In this document: piece by piece, positions 11,180 through 22,161 of the stretch
Layout: every line of letters begins with the position of its first letter
How positions within the stretch are numbered: the stretch's first letter is position 1
NCBI GenBank assembly: GCA_012656075.1
Contig: JAAKBF010000056.1
Coordinates: 310,001-374,000, forward strand
DNA length: 64,000 nt
From: Phytophthora hibernalis
Taxonomy: Eukaryota; Oomycota; Peronosporomycetes; Peronosporales; Peronosporaceae
Direction of reading: 5' to 3'
Position numbers and translations under genes: made by a program
Notes under the pieces: generated by a model
Database searches by the model: none
What the model saw: the letters and a program-made list of their open reading frames with translations, nothing else
Told to the model about the DNA's origin: nothing

Positions 11180-11734
11180 GATACGATGACCCCTTAAGAA
11201 TTCCGATTTGTGGCGGGGCGTCCAAGCACTTTGCACACCGCCAGTCGGTCGCCCGTAATGCTGACAAGTTTGCCGATGCTCTGCGCGAAAGCAAATGCAA
11301 CGGCCGGATCTGTGATAGAAGTACCTAAAATCCTTATAGATCTTGCTGTCATGTTCGAAGACTTCGACTCGACTGAACGATTGCTCGTTCTTGATATGGA
11401 CAAGTATGACTTTATCCTGGCCATGCCATGGATCGAAAAGCATGAACCCTGGATCGACTGGCACTGCAAAGCCATAGAAGCTAGCCGGCCTGCGGTTTCT
11501 GACACAAACTTGTTCAGAAGTGTTCCCACGTCTGGCCGAACTCGAGGCTCCCGTGGACGTCGGTGTAATTCCACGGAGGTCTCTGTTGCAGACAAACCTG
11601 CAACAAGTCCAAATGTGTTGGATACCTCCAGACCCGCCAGGAAGATGCGATACCAGCATCTTTCAGCGCACCAAGGCGTTACACCGTTAGGTCATCGACA
11701 AAGCTCGCGAAGGGCAAAGCCCGTCTACAAGTGA
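11180..11734 (+). pseudogene. Retropepsin relic of gypsy element 1
   Basis: A first frame gives the expected active-site neighbourhood, but where D-[STC]-G-A is needed it reads I-C-G-G-A-S, followed by HRQSVARNADKFADALRESK. A second frame from about 11,300 gives the flap and C-terminal half (VLDMDKYDFILAMPWIEKHE, then PWIDW). The catalytic Asp appears lost and the two halves are out of frame, so the protease is dead. The following 700 bp (to about 12,420) hold only scrambled polyprotein sequence. Confidence 0.65.
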
Positions 11735-12426
11735 GTACAAGCCCACGCGAGACCGGAGAGGTCGATACTGTGGTAGCAGCACCTCTAGTGTGGGTAACAC
11801 AGATCCACACCGGCCGGTACCGGCCTTAGTCGCAGTTCCGAGATAAGATAAGGCAGTGTGTAACGGAAAACTACGCCAGATAACGGTTGTGTGTTACAGA
11901 GTACCACGCCAATTGTCTCAACAAGATGTCAGGACCGAAGTTTCGGGAAGAAGCTCGGAGTCGATGTAGACTCCTCGGTGCCGCCGCCGGAAGCATGATA
12001 TCACATCTTCGACGGTGAGACTGATCGCAAGGTCAATTCCGGGTCGGTCCAATTAAAGACCCTTCCAGCGATGTCAGATCTTCTGAATCTCGAAAAATAT
12101 CGATGAACGACTTTCTGGTCGATCTGAAGGCCGGCAGGATCTCGGAGATGATACGCCTACGACCGGAGTCCACTCCTGAATAAGTGAACTCATCCTCTGT
12201 AATGGACGAGGACGCCCTGAATAAGTTTAGGAAGCAGCGGCTGGCGCGCTGAATTCTGATATTCTCAAGAGCCCGAACGACCCGGCTTACGCCCTGGAAT
12301 AGGAATTATCGGATATGGTGTATAAAACCCACCGTCCCAACTCCCTACCGACCGTGGTGCTCGGCACGAGATTATCCTCGTGTCTGGCACGAAGTACTGC
12401 GACACAAGGCAGTCCGAAGTCATTGA

Positions 12427-12978
12427 TGCCTTCTTCGCCGTCAAGGCAAAGACAGGCATGTTGCGGGAATCAAAGTAGCCGCATTCGACGCCCACGTCCT
12501 GCGTTCGCAAGCCGAGTGGGAAGTGGCGACTGGTTCACGCTTATAAAAAGATGAACAGCGCGACGGTGCCGCCGCAGACAACCATCCCCGAAAGGATGTG
12601 TTGTTAAACAATATAGTCGTTTGTGAGTTTTACAGCGCACTAGATTTAGTGGACGGATACTACCCGATGCTGATGCGTCAGAGCGACATACCGCTCATTG
12701 TGGTCAGCACTCCAAGCGGGATGCTTTGGGAATGGCTGGTGATGTCACAGGGCATTTCCAATTCCCCAGCGACTTTCAATCGCTTGAACATGCAGCTGTT
12801 CCGATCCTTGCGCGCTTTCACGCAGTCGTACTACGACAAAAACTTCGTCTATGACCGTACCGAGGAAGTCAAGACGGCTATTAAGGTGCATCTTGAGCAC
12901 CTCCGTCGACTGTTCGAGATCATGAAAGCCTATCCGCTCTATGCCAACATCGACAAGTGCGCATTTGCTGCCGGATAA
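12427..12978 (+). pseudogene. Reverse transcriptase relic of gypsy element 1
   Basis: The N-terminal finger region reads AFFAVKAKTGMLRESK, then a TAG at about 12,475, then KPSGKWRLVHAYKKMN. A frameshift near 12,585 leads to the palm: FYSALDLVDGYYPMLMRQSD, TPSGMLWEWLVM, SNSPATFNRL. The catalytic box that should read Y/F-x-D-D reads Y-Y-D-K at about 12,832-12,843, so the second metal-binding Asp is replaced by Lys. Thumb sequence ends with LYANIDKCAFAA and a stop. Confidence 0.8.
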
Positions 12979-13210
12979 ATCAAGGTTCGCGGCTGTTTTG
13001 GCAGCAGCGTCGGCGTTCGAACCGACACCGGAAGGTTCGATCCATCTCAGCTTGGCCGACGCCAAGATCACAAAAGGATCAACGTAGGTGGCTGGGTTTG
13101 ACTAACTAAATGCACAGGAATAGTGCAGGCTAAGCCGGATTGGCAAAGCCCTGGCGATCTGTTAATGAAAGATATCGAGTGGTGCAGGGAAAGCCACCAC
13201 CAGGAAGTTT

Positions 13211-13640
13211 TTGACAGCAGTTCGCGCCCGTCCTGGCTGTGCTGGACGAGGAGAAGCTGTTCAGTGTCGTCGGCGACACTTCCAACTATGCAATAGATTG
13301 CGCACTGCTACAAAACGGGAGAATGGACACGAACGAGTCATCTGGTTCCAGTCCAGGCAGCTTAAAGCATCCGAGAGGAACAACCCTGTGTATGACAACC
13401 AGCTCCTTGCGATGGAAGTACGCCATGGTGAATTTCGGGGTGCATCTTCTTGGCTCAACACCCGTTGTGATCTACACCGATCACGCTTTCTTGCGGACAG
13501 CGCCCAATTCGCCGCACTTTTCGCAACGAATGGCAAGGTAGCTATCGTTGTTCGCGGAATAGAACTTCCGCGTTGAATATAAGCCAGGCAAGCTGAACGT
13601 GCTTGCCGATGTGCTGTCACGTCGTCCGGACTACGAACTA
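13211..13640 (+). pseudogene. RNase H relic of gypsy element 1
   Basis: Split between two overlapping frames. One gives AVLDEEKLFSVVGDTSNYAI with the RNase H Asp context, and the other gives FQSRQLKASERNNPVYDNQL, WLNT and the terminal RVEYKPGKLN-like connection leading to LADVLSRRPDYEL. The family normally has an uninterrupted domain of about 130 residues; at least two frameshifts separate these pieces. Confidence 0.7.
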
Positions 13641-14697
13641 TCTCACATTACGCAAGCCGCGAGTGATTTTTTCGATCGGATACGCATGGCGTGCGCCTAC
13701 CGTCCGCTACCTCTCTGCAGACAAGGAGGCCAAGCTAACATGGCTCCCGGCGAGGCAGCGTTGGCGCCTACACCGCTATGAGTGGTCGGACGGGCTGCTC
13801 TACTTTGGTGTAGAGCCAGCCGACCCTCCTCGGGTAGTCGTTGCGAACGACGAGGATCTAAAGTACGACATACTTCTTGAGGCGCACGACACGCCGTCAG
13901 GAAGCCACATTTGCTGGGAGAAGACGTTCCTCTCCACTTCTGATCAGGTCCGATGTACAAGTGGGTCGCCACGTACGTCAAGACATGCGAAACATGTCAG
14001 CGTGTGAAGCCTGCGGGACACGCTCCGGCTCCTCTTCAAGGTCTGCCTGTCCGAGTGAACTGCTGGAAGTCAATGAATCTTGACTTCGTCTTCGGACTGT
14101 CGTGTGATGCCCACGGCAACACTGGCATCCCGGTGTTTGTCTGCCGACTAAGCAAGATGGGGCATATCGCTCAGGCCCCGAACCGGTGACAGGGGAACAG
14201 ACTGCAAATCAGTTCCTCGATGGCGTGTTCCACTATCATGCTCTGCCAGAGACTATTGTCTCCGATCGAGACCCGCGCTTTACGGTCTGGTTCTGGAGGA
14301 CCCTGTTCCAATTACTCGGAACCAGACGTCTGATGTCCACCGCGGACCATCCCCAGACGGATCGGGTTAACCGCGTTCTCAAAGACACGCTTCGGAGTGT
14401 CTGTGTGGACTCTACTGGAACTTGGTCTGACCGCCTGCATATGGTTGAGTTTGCGCTAAAGAACGTGGCTCAAGCGCCGACCGGTGCCTGTGACACTGCG
14501 GAGAAGCTATGCGACTTCCACCGTAAGTGGGGAGAGGATCGGAAAGCTATTTCCTCCCGAGTGTCGGACGTGACACAGGTCTCATTACGAAAGCAATTGA
14601 ATGCTTTTGTCGAAGATAAGCTTAATATTATAGGACGGGTTAGAGATGCTATGGTTAACGCCCGCGATAAACAAAAGGAGTACTCTGAAAAACATGG
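13641..14697 (+). pseudogene. Integrase relic of gypsy element 1
   Basis: It has the zinc-binding H2C2 end (YVKTCETCQRVKPAG), then the core with first Asp in MNLDFVFGL and second Asp in IVSDRDPRFTVWFW. The third catalytic residue, a Glu in a conserved Q-T-D-G-Q-T-E-R context, is gone: the sequence jumps from QTD straight to RVNRVL at about 14,362, an in-frame four-codon loss. Two frameshifts precede it. The frame ends in MVNARDKQKEYSEKHGR, then switches to unrelated sequence. Confidence 0.8.
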
Positions 14698-17150
14698 AAG
14701 GTCCCACTGCGTCCGTCGGCGCGTTGATCAAAGACTACAACGCTCTGGAGCGCGACGCGCAGCAGCTTCGCACCCGTCTGGAGATGTCATCAACCGACTG
14801 GCCGTACACAAGGCTACCTGCACGACCGCAACCTCTTCATCCTCATGCGGGCGCACGAGGGGTACGACGTGATCCCGGCCACCGTCGGCCAGTTGCACGA
14901 GCGAATGGAACGCTTGGAAGCGGAGAGCGGCCGATTGTTAGACGCTGAGGGCACTCTCCGGCCGCAAGCAAGCCGCGCCGAAGGATGGGAGACCCATTTT
15001 CGTCTGCTTGTAGACGTGACGTGCGAAGAGGCCCATACTACGGTCGCAGAATTAGAGGAGGAGCGATCCCGTCCGGTCGCTTCGCGGCGGTGGAGGCGTC
15101 CACGCCGATTGTCCCAGATCCCGCGTTGGCGCGCACCTACATGGAGTTAGACATGATGCAACGGGGCTGTCCCGACCTGTCTCCGAACGCGATCAGGCAT
15201 GAGTGGCGTCCGTCCGAGCCGTTCTGGACCGTGACACCGCTGTGGATGACTTGCGCGTAGCCCATGAAGCTCGTCATCGCAGTCAGCAGGACGCCGCCGC
15301 AGCGCGGGCCCGTGACGAGCCCCTTGCAGCCGACTTGCAACGAGTCAACGCCTTGCTCGTGGCCCACACTGCAGAGCATCAGCGCGACGTGGCGCGTATC
15401 CGCGATATTGATGCTTCTGTCTCCGCCGCGGAAGCGGCTCGCGTAACAGGTCAAATCGATCTCGCCGGAGCTCAGGACGAGGAATTACGTGCGTCGACGG
15501 GGCCCGATCAGTATCGGAAGGGTGTTATGTCCCTGCGCCAGGCGTCCGTTCGTCAACAGGCTACGTACCAAGCTCGCGTGCGACGTATCGACTCGCAGGT
15601 CGTCGAGCTGGAGGCCACCGCGGAGCGGGAGGCCCGCGAGAGGACGAGCGTATGATAACGTGGCGACGACTGATACGCGAAGCCCATCTGGGGCGAGAAT
15701 ATTCCGGCGGGTGAGCGATGCATTGGACATCCATCTCACCGCTGTAGTTGCTGCTGCGGGGGTCCTTTGTCGGACTTCTCCGGACATTGTAGACCGGTAG
15801 CTAGTCTGCCGTGGACGCGGCAGCTCCCTTGCCTCCGGGTGACGTGATTAAGGCCGGCGAAGATAGAAGCACCCACTCCAGACTCGCGTCGACGTCTCCA
15901 GCATCGCCACCACCGCGTGCCTCTGTGTCTCCCCGATGCTATCCTCCCTGCCCAACCCAGTTTCGGGGCTTCGATGCCGATCACCCCAGCCGATAGGCGC
16001 CTTTCCTCTGGATCGCGTGCACCGTTTTCTCCGCGTCACGTGTCTTCCCATCCGGCCCCTCGGGGAACCTCGTCACCCAGACGGCGTTGCCGTTCGTCCA
16101 CCGTGGCAGATTCTGCAGTGTCCGATAGTACCAACTGCCCAGGACCATCGCCCTTCGACAGCATCCCCGCGGAAGCTTTGCTGGTACTCCATGACCTGTT
16201 TTCTTCGTCGGAGTCGTCGGGTAGCGCGTCCAATTCTCGTTCCCGTCGGCCAAAACGTCGTCGGTTGCGTCGACGTGCCTCGCGGTCTGGATCTGCTTTC
16301 CGATCCGATCCAGTCGGTTCGGGGAACGGTGCGTGTACGGGTGATGACGAAGGAAGCTCGTCCTAATCATCATTGGCTGTCGCGTCTTCCAGCTCGACGT
16401 CCCCCATGTCATCAGGGTTTTTCTATCCGCCGCGTCCTGGAGCTATCGGTCAGGTTCCAGGTATGCCGTTCTTTGCCCCCTCTGTGCGTGATCAGGCTGA
16501 ATTGGCGTCATCGGTGGTACTCGCCGTGGTCACATTCTCTTCGTTCACGGACGTTGGCGTCCCTGTCGGTGCGGTTACTTCGGACGACGGCTTCCTCCCC
16601 GGCCAGCATCTTCCCGTCCACTGCTAATTCCCGCCGCAGCTCATGTGAAGCCTCCCAGTAAACCTGGGCCCAGTGGTTCAAGTGCCAGTTGTACCGCGAC
16701 AAGAGATCCTGGAAGGACAGGTAGCTCGCCGCGAAAGTCAAAGGCCCCGCGCGTTGTGTCAGTTAGCCCCACAGCTGTAACGCGTACAACGCGTCAACGT
16801 TCGCCCGCGTCAACAAAGCCTCGTTCCACGTGGCGGCGGTTCCCAGTAGTCGGCTCAGGATCTCGCAGAGGTCGCACGCGGGCGATCATTTGGCGAGCAT
16901 CTTCCAGGGCTCTTCCGGAAGGAGTTGGCGGATATGGACCTCCTATTGGATCAGCTCTTCCTACACTTCCTTCCCAGGCGCTCTGTCGTCGGTCGGTGGT
17001 ATCTGGTCCTCCAACATTTGACTCTGCATGTTGCGTTGGACGACTTCGACACGCAAGAGCCGTGGCGTTTCTTCCATTCGCCCCCGGACGCCCTTCAGCT
17101 CTGCACGATAGTGCGTGCGCATCCCGCATACTCCATCTCGCGTCTATGGG
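14698..17150 (+). pseudogene. gag-like segment of a second gypsy element
   Basis: The segment opens with coiled-coil sequence in several frames (GALIKDYNALERDAQQLRTR, VGQLHERMERLEAESGRLL, and the 150-codon frame at 15,203-15,655, rich in Ala, Arg, Glu and Gln). It then has a Ser/Arg-rich basic stretch (SRRPKRRRLRRRASRS, about 16,230) and a final block reading MDLLLDQLFLHFLPRRSVVG (16,925 onward). This order (coil, basic low-complexity linker, capsid-like block) resembles the long gag N-termini of oomycete gypsy elements. No pol domain follows. Assignment is by pattern and context, not a clear domain match. Confidence 0.4.
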
Positions 17151-17546
17151 CAAGTTTGTTGACGGGCCTTGGGCGTAGGAGTCTGTGTGATTTAACCGTC
17201 GAATGGTTCCCTCCTGTCGCCCCTTTTCCACTTGTGGCTTGGTCTTCGTTTTCTTTTGTGATATTTTTATGAGACGACCCGTCGTCGTCCCATCTTCGGC
17301 CTACGGACGGGTGTTACAGACTTTCCCAACCGTCATTTCTCAATCTGGCCTCTTCCAGACAAGCTTCCTCCGTTCTTCCCATCGGCGGCCTCCCCACCAA
17401 TTTCGTCTCCATCTTCCACGCGCCCCTATCTGGTCCTATCCAGACGCGGGGTTCCCTCCGATCCTTCTGTCGACGGCCACCCTGTCGACTTACACCGCGT
17501 CCTTGGACGCTTACCCCGTCGCGTCGGGTTCCGTCGCGTCATGCGA

Positions 17547-19355
17547 TTACATGACACCGAGCCGATTCCTCCCCGTTCGCTGCCGCAGAAAATCGTACAG
17601 CAGTCCTCCGCAGTTGAGATCATGTTCGTCGACCCAAGACGCGTCTGGATATTCCTTCCACTTCACTTTGAACTCGCGTCGTGTCCGTCCATATCGTGTG
17701 GCGCGTCCATCGCGCAAGTCCAGTATCTGCTCCACCTCATATACTTCTTCTCCAAGATCACGTGTCTCCCAGCTGTCTTCCGGGATAAACTCTTCGTCGA
17801 AATCGAAACGCGCGCCGGTCAGCACGGTCAGCGACAACGCCGGTCGCGACGGAAATTGACGGACGGGTTTCAGCTTGGAGATGTGCACGTTCGGGAAGGC
17901 GTACCCCTGATCTCGAGACATGCGACGTATGTACCTACGAGTTCGACTACGCGAAACGGGCCATACCACATGTGTGCGAGCTTGGACGCGTATCCCGGTT
18001 TAGCCCAATCTAGGTACAAGCACACTTGTGAGCCGGCCTCGATCGGATTTTCCGTCGCAACTTCGTTTTGGAGGCAGGCTCGGGTGTCGACCGCGTCGCG
18101 GATCCATTCTAACGCTTGTGCTCGTGCTGCCTTGTATAGTGCCGTTGGTCTGCATCCTCCAACGTCTGGAGTCTGCGTCGCGACGTGACGTGTTGCTGAC
18201 CGCGAGCGACGCTTCCAACGTAGATCGGGGATCCCAACTGTGTACGAGATAAAACGGGGTTTCGTTCCTCGTGCGGTCATGTGCCGTGTTCAGCGCGAAG
18301 GTAAGTCGCTCAGCGTATGCATCCCAAACTCGCTGGTACATGTCCGCGGTGTACAGCTTAATCGCTCTTGTGATCGTTTGCGCCATGCTTTCTGCAGCGC
18401 CGTTGGCCTGCGGTCGGCAAGAAAGGGTCGCCCTCTGCTTCTGGCCCATCAGTTTATTTAACGCTTTGAAAAAGTCGGACATGAATCCCGGTTCCCGATC
18501 GTGTCGGATTGATTCGCTTGCTCCGAAACTTCGGAAGACAGATACCTCGTATGCCTCCGCGACGGTCTGCGCCGTTCTGGAGCCATTCGCCTTCACAATC
18601 ACGAAACCCGTGAACACGTCGACCCACACCAGGAGTTCCATGTTCCCCTTATACGACGCCGACAGTGATGGGATGTTGTCCATGGCGATAACTTGGAAAG
18701 TCGGTCTCCCTTTTCCCGTTTCGCAGTCGGTGCACTCGCCGACGTAGCGTTGCACGCTCCGGAATATTCCCGGCCAATGGAAGTGGCGTCTTAACCGTTG
18801 ATAGGTTCGGCCAATTCCTTGGTGGTCCCCTTCTAGACTCGTGTGATAGTGGTGCAACACGTCCTTGCGGAGGGTCTCCGGAACAACCAGATCCATGATA
18901 GTATCGCGTTCTTTGTCCGACTCATCGCCTCTCGCGTGGTAGGAGAGCAAGCTTCCTTCGCCTTCTTCATACTGGTGTGCGATCTTACTGCAGTGCTTCG
19001 CTTCCAGTCGTGAGAGTTCTCTCAGATCACCGCTCAGATACTTCTTGAAGTTCTTGATCCAGTGTTCCTCGTCTTGGGCGATACGGATTCGATCTAATCG
19101 CAACAGCTGCACCACTAGTTCCTGTAAGACTTCCGGGATTCGGTCTGGGGTTGGTGCAGCTCGGGTCGCTCCTGACCTCGTGGTCATCTGCAACACAGGA
19201 GCCGTCCCGGGTTCCTTATCGACGCATTCTTTCTCCAGCCGGGGTAGATCGGTCGTCTCAGGTTTTAGATCGGGGGACTTAGGTCCTAGGTCGGGGTTTA
19301 CCTGGTCGCGTTCCCTGGGTCGGATGACCTCCGTCAAGCGTTTTAGCATGTTCAA
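17547..19355 (-). pseudogene. Integrase and chromodomain of gypsy element 3
   Basis: The 19,355 frame has the zinc-binding module (HHYHTSLEGDH...CTDCETGK) and a core in which all three acidic residues survive: Asp in VIAMDNIP, Asp in IRHDREPGFM and Glu in ANGAAESMAQ. A frameshift near 18,220 moves the C-terminal barrel (GSQVCLYLDWAKPGY) to the 18,280-17,870 frame. A second shift leads to the chromodomain frame (17,969-17,547), with VYEVEQILDLRDG, EFKVKWKEYPDASWV and the cage aromatics Y, W and W. It is the best-preserved catalytic core of the retroelements here, though not translatable as one protein. Confidence 0.85.
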
Positions 19356-19552
19356 GACCTGCAGTTCCCCGGGCGACTGAGCTCTGATGCCAGCTTGACG
19401 CTGGAGAGCCTGTCCTGCCAGAAGTTCGGCACTGGCGTTCCAATCCAGACGTACATGGTAAGGTCATCTCCGCAGCGCGTTTTGGACCCGTTGTCTCAAC
19501 AGCCTCAAACCTGTCGATTTACAGTCCATCTCGGCACTTATCTGTCGGATGA

Positions 19553-20060
19553 CTAAGTTGGCGTTTCCCAAACGATCAACCGGGAGACTTTTATCTCGTC
19601 AAGAAGCGAGTACCCCTGCAGCATGCTACTATATTCCGCTTCATTGACGGTGAGATCCGTGGCGTAGCCTGATGCCGCGTGCACGATTTCCCATCCAGGC
19701 ATTTTCCAAACGACTGCACTGACCACTTCTGTGGGTTCCACCACCAAGTACACGCTGACTGCACTGAACGCGCCGCCTTCTCGTTTGGCCTTTGCTGTAC
19801 CATTAAACCTCATGGTATGGAGTTCTTCTTCGGCTGTAATGGTTGATGTCGGGATGTATGTGGTCCTTGACGGGCGTTTCCGTGGAGCGATGTCTTCCAA
19901 CGCCGCGTCGACGAATGCCCGAGGTGTGATACTCGCGGCCAGGGTGCCTAAGATCTTCTCCTCTCCTTTCGAAGACCAGCAGATCTCCAGTTTCCACGGC
20001 GACAAAATCGCGGACAGTTATGACAGACGTCCCGGTAGTCCCTTGGATCGGAACAACCAA
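19553..20060 (-). pseudogene. Second RNase H-like domain of gypsy element 3
   Basis: The minus-strand frame contains MRFNGTAKAKREGGAFSAV, then WEIVHAASGYATDLTVNEAE. This resembles the host-type RNase H that oomycete gypsy elements carry after the RT-linked RNase H. The first position normally Asp (D-G-S/T) reads N-G-T, while the Glu in TVNEAEY and the Asp in ATDLTVN remain. It connects to the integrase frame by at least one frameshift. Confidence 0.6.
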
Positions 20061-20079
20061 GACATCGTCGTGTGTCGGG

Positions 20080-21796
20080 TTAGGACACGGACCGTCTTCC
20101 TGACAACATCGTGATACAGTTACTCAGGACGCGCAGGAGTGTCAAGGTCTCATTTTCGACGATGTCGTAGTTTAACTCATTTGGCTTCAGCGTGCGACTA
20201 GTGAACTTCACCGGCATGCACACACCGTCGTGGGTTTGGGCCAGAACGGCCGAGATCGCCCATTCACTAGCATACACGATCACGATCAGGTCTCGCGACT
20301 CGTCGAAGGGCTTCAACATCGGGGTCTGTGCAACTTTTGTCTTGAGAGTCTCAAACGCGTTGAGGGCGTGTGTCCATGTCGGCTGGAGGCGCATCTCTGG
20401 TTTGGAGGTGTACTCGTCGAAGTCCGCTTCAGAGAGGAGTAGAGCGTGGTCGCGTAGATCGCGAAATCACCGATGAACCTGTGGTAATAGTTGAGGCTGC
20501 CCAAGAAAGATTTGAGTCCCTTCAACGTGCGTGGGAATGTCAGTGCCGTCAGCGACGCCAAATTCTTTGGCTTCGCCTCCAGACCGCATTCTGACACATT
20601 GTGACCTAAATATGCGACCTTCGACATGCCCCACTCACTCTTCTCTACGCTGATGGATAGGTGCCATCTCTCGCAGGCGTCAAGCAAACCTTCCACTTTC
20701 ACACACAGATCGTCTCACCACGAGCCGCCGATCATGATGACATCAATGTACGAACGTTGACCCAATACGGACGGGGTACCCGGGCTGCCGGTCTTCCTCC
20801 GCCGAAGACAGCTTAAGTTTCATCGTCCGGTGCGACGCTCCGAGCCCCGTAGAGCGCGTTATCTATCACTCGCTGGTATATTTTCGGTGCGTTGCACAAT
20901 CCAAACGGCATCCATGTCCACTCGAACAGCCTGAACGGGGCGATGAAAGCAGATACAAGCCGAGATCGATCTGTCATGGGGATGATCCAGAATCCGCTTG
21001 CCATGTCGAGTGAGCAGTGTCTGAGGTACTTGTCCAAGTCCTCGAGCAGGTCATTGAATAGCGGCATGGGGTATATGATCAGCTGCGTCAACTCATTCAA
21101 CAGTCGGTAGTCAATGCAAAGTCGGATGTCGACTCCGTTATTCTACACGATCACGACGATCGGCGACGCCCATGGGGATTTCGAGGGTCGGATCATCTTT
21201 GCTCTGAGAAGCCCCTTGAGTAGAGCCGATACTGGCTCCCTAAATTTGGGCGGTAGCTTGCGCACGCGTATCGCCCCGGGCTTCGCGTCGCCTACGTCAA
21301 TGTCGCAGACAACTCCGATGGCCGCGGGTGGCAAAGCGTTGTCCTTTCCGATCAACCATTTCCGTCGCTTCCAGATGATTCGACGTAGCCGCTCTTCTTC
21401 CCTCCCTGCGATCTCCGGCATCACTCCTGTAGGTCGTCCGACCTTGAGATCTTCGATCTTCACTTCTTCGGTCAAGGAGATTTCTGGGAGGACCGCCATC
21501 TCCGCCTGCAATTCTTCGGCGAAGAGTTCCGAACCTTCGTGAAAGATTACGGCGTCCTCAGCATCGACGTCGCCCGTTTTGTCCTCGGTCACCTGATTTA
21601 TGCGGTCTGGCTCTCCCGTCTTTCCCAGCGGTATCTCAGGGTCGTCATTGCGCACTTCTGCGTCCGAGGTTCCGACTGTGGTCGTTCCTCGTTCCAGTTC
21701 GCGTGACTGCTTGGGGTCATGTCCCTGTCCAGGTCTAGCGGAAGTCACCATCACCTGTGGTGGCCGATTCGGCTCTCTCGTCGGGCTTGGCGGCAT
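20080..21796 (-). pseudogene. Reverse transcriptase and RNase H of gypsy element 3
   Basis: Fragments in order are an RT lead-in (PPKFREPVSALLKGLLRAKM, SKSPWASPIVVIV), palm (LRHCSLDMASGFWIIPMTDR, FEWTWMPFGLCNAPKIYQRV), then the catalytic box and thumb (VAYLGHNVSECGLEAKPKNL), then the linked RNase H (RDLIVIVYASEWAISAVLAQ). The catalytic box reads Y-I-D-V at 20,739-20,750 where Y-I-D-D is required, and a TGA follows at 20,715-20,717. The element therefore lost RT activity even though its integrase core still looks intact. Confidence 0.85.
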
Positions 21797-21861
21797 GTCT
21801 TCTTATCGACGCAGGAGCCCCCTGGGAGTTTCGTAGGTTGGATGTTCCACCAGCGATCTAT

Positions 21862-22161
21862 CGGGTCCGTCGATGTCTACGTCAGACCGGTCATCGTCTG
21901 CATCGCAAGAGGCGCCGTACGCGAGATTCTGCCACTCCTTAAACTGTCGCGAATTTACCTGGACGAATCCGAATTCACGTGGTAGGCGTCGTCATCCGTC
22001 CACCAGGCTAGAGGCACGAGCGAGTCGATCGAGACCGCCTTGTCGGCGACATTGGTCATTCGCAAGTACGTGCGTCGCCCGATCTTGTGTGGCGAAGTCA
22101 ATGAAAACGTTTGGTCGCCCAGGGTGTATAGCGCAAGCCCAACCAGACTTTCCTGAAACAC
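21862..22161 (-). pseudogene. Protease-RT linker of gypsy element 3
   Basis: The frame reads FQESLVGLALYTLGDQTFSL, then RRTYLRMTNVADKAVSID, then WWTDDDAYHV. It has the composition of the beta-rich linker that lies between protease and RT in oomycete gypsy polyproteins, and it lies at that position. A stop at 21,955 ends the frame, but coding pattern continues leftward toward RT. Confidence 0.4.

Larger units (their letters stand above)
10168..14697 (+). mobile_element. Ty3/gypsy element 1, truncated and degenerate
   Basis: Gag, protease, RT, RNase H and integrase pieces follow in the canonical gypsy order on the plus strand. Every domain is interrupted by frameshifts or stops. The integrase coding pattern ends abruptly at about 14,697 (after EYSEKHGR), where unrelated gag-like sequence begins, so the integrase C-terminus, any chromodomain and the 3' LTR are missing. 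Confidence 0.85.

Noticed and set aside
10805..11659. A 284-codon minus-strand frame
   Set aside because: It lies antisense to the gag and protease of element 1, which are identified by motifs on the plus strand.
17203..17859. A 218-codon plus-strand frame
   Set aside because: Shadow of the chromodomain on the minus strand; composition is Ser/Pro/Arg noise.
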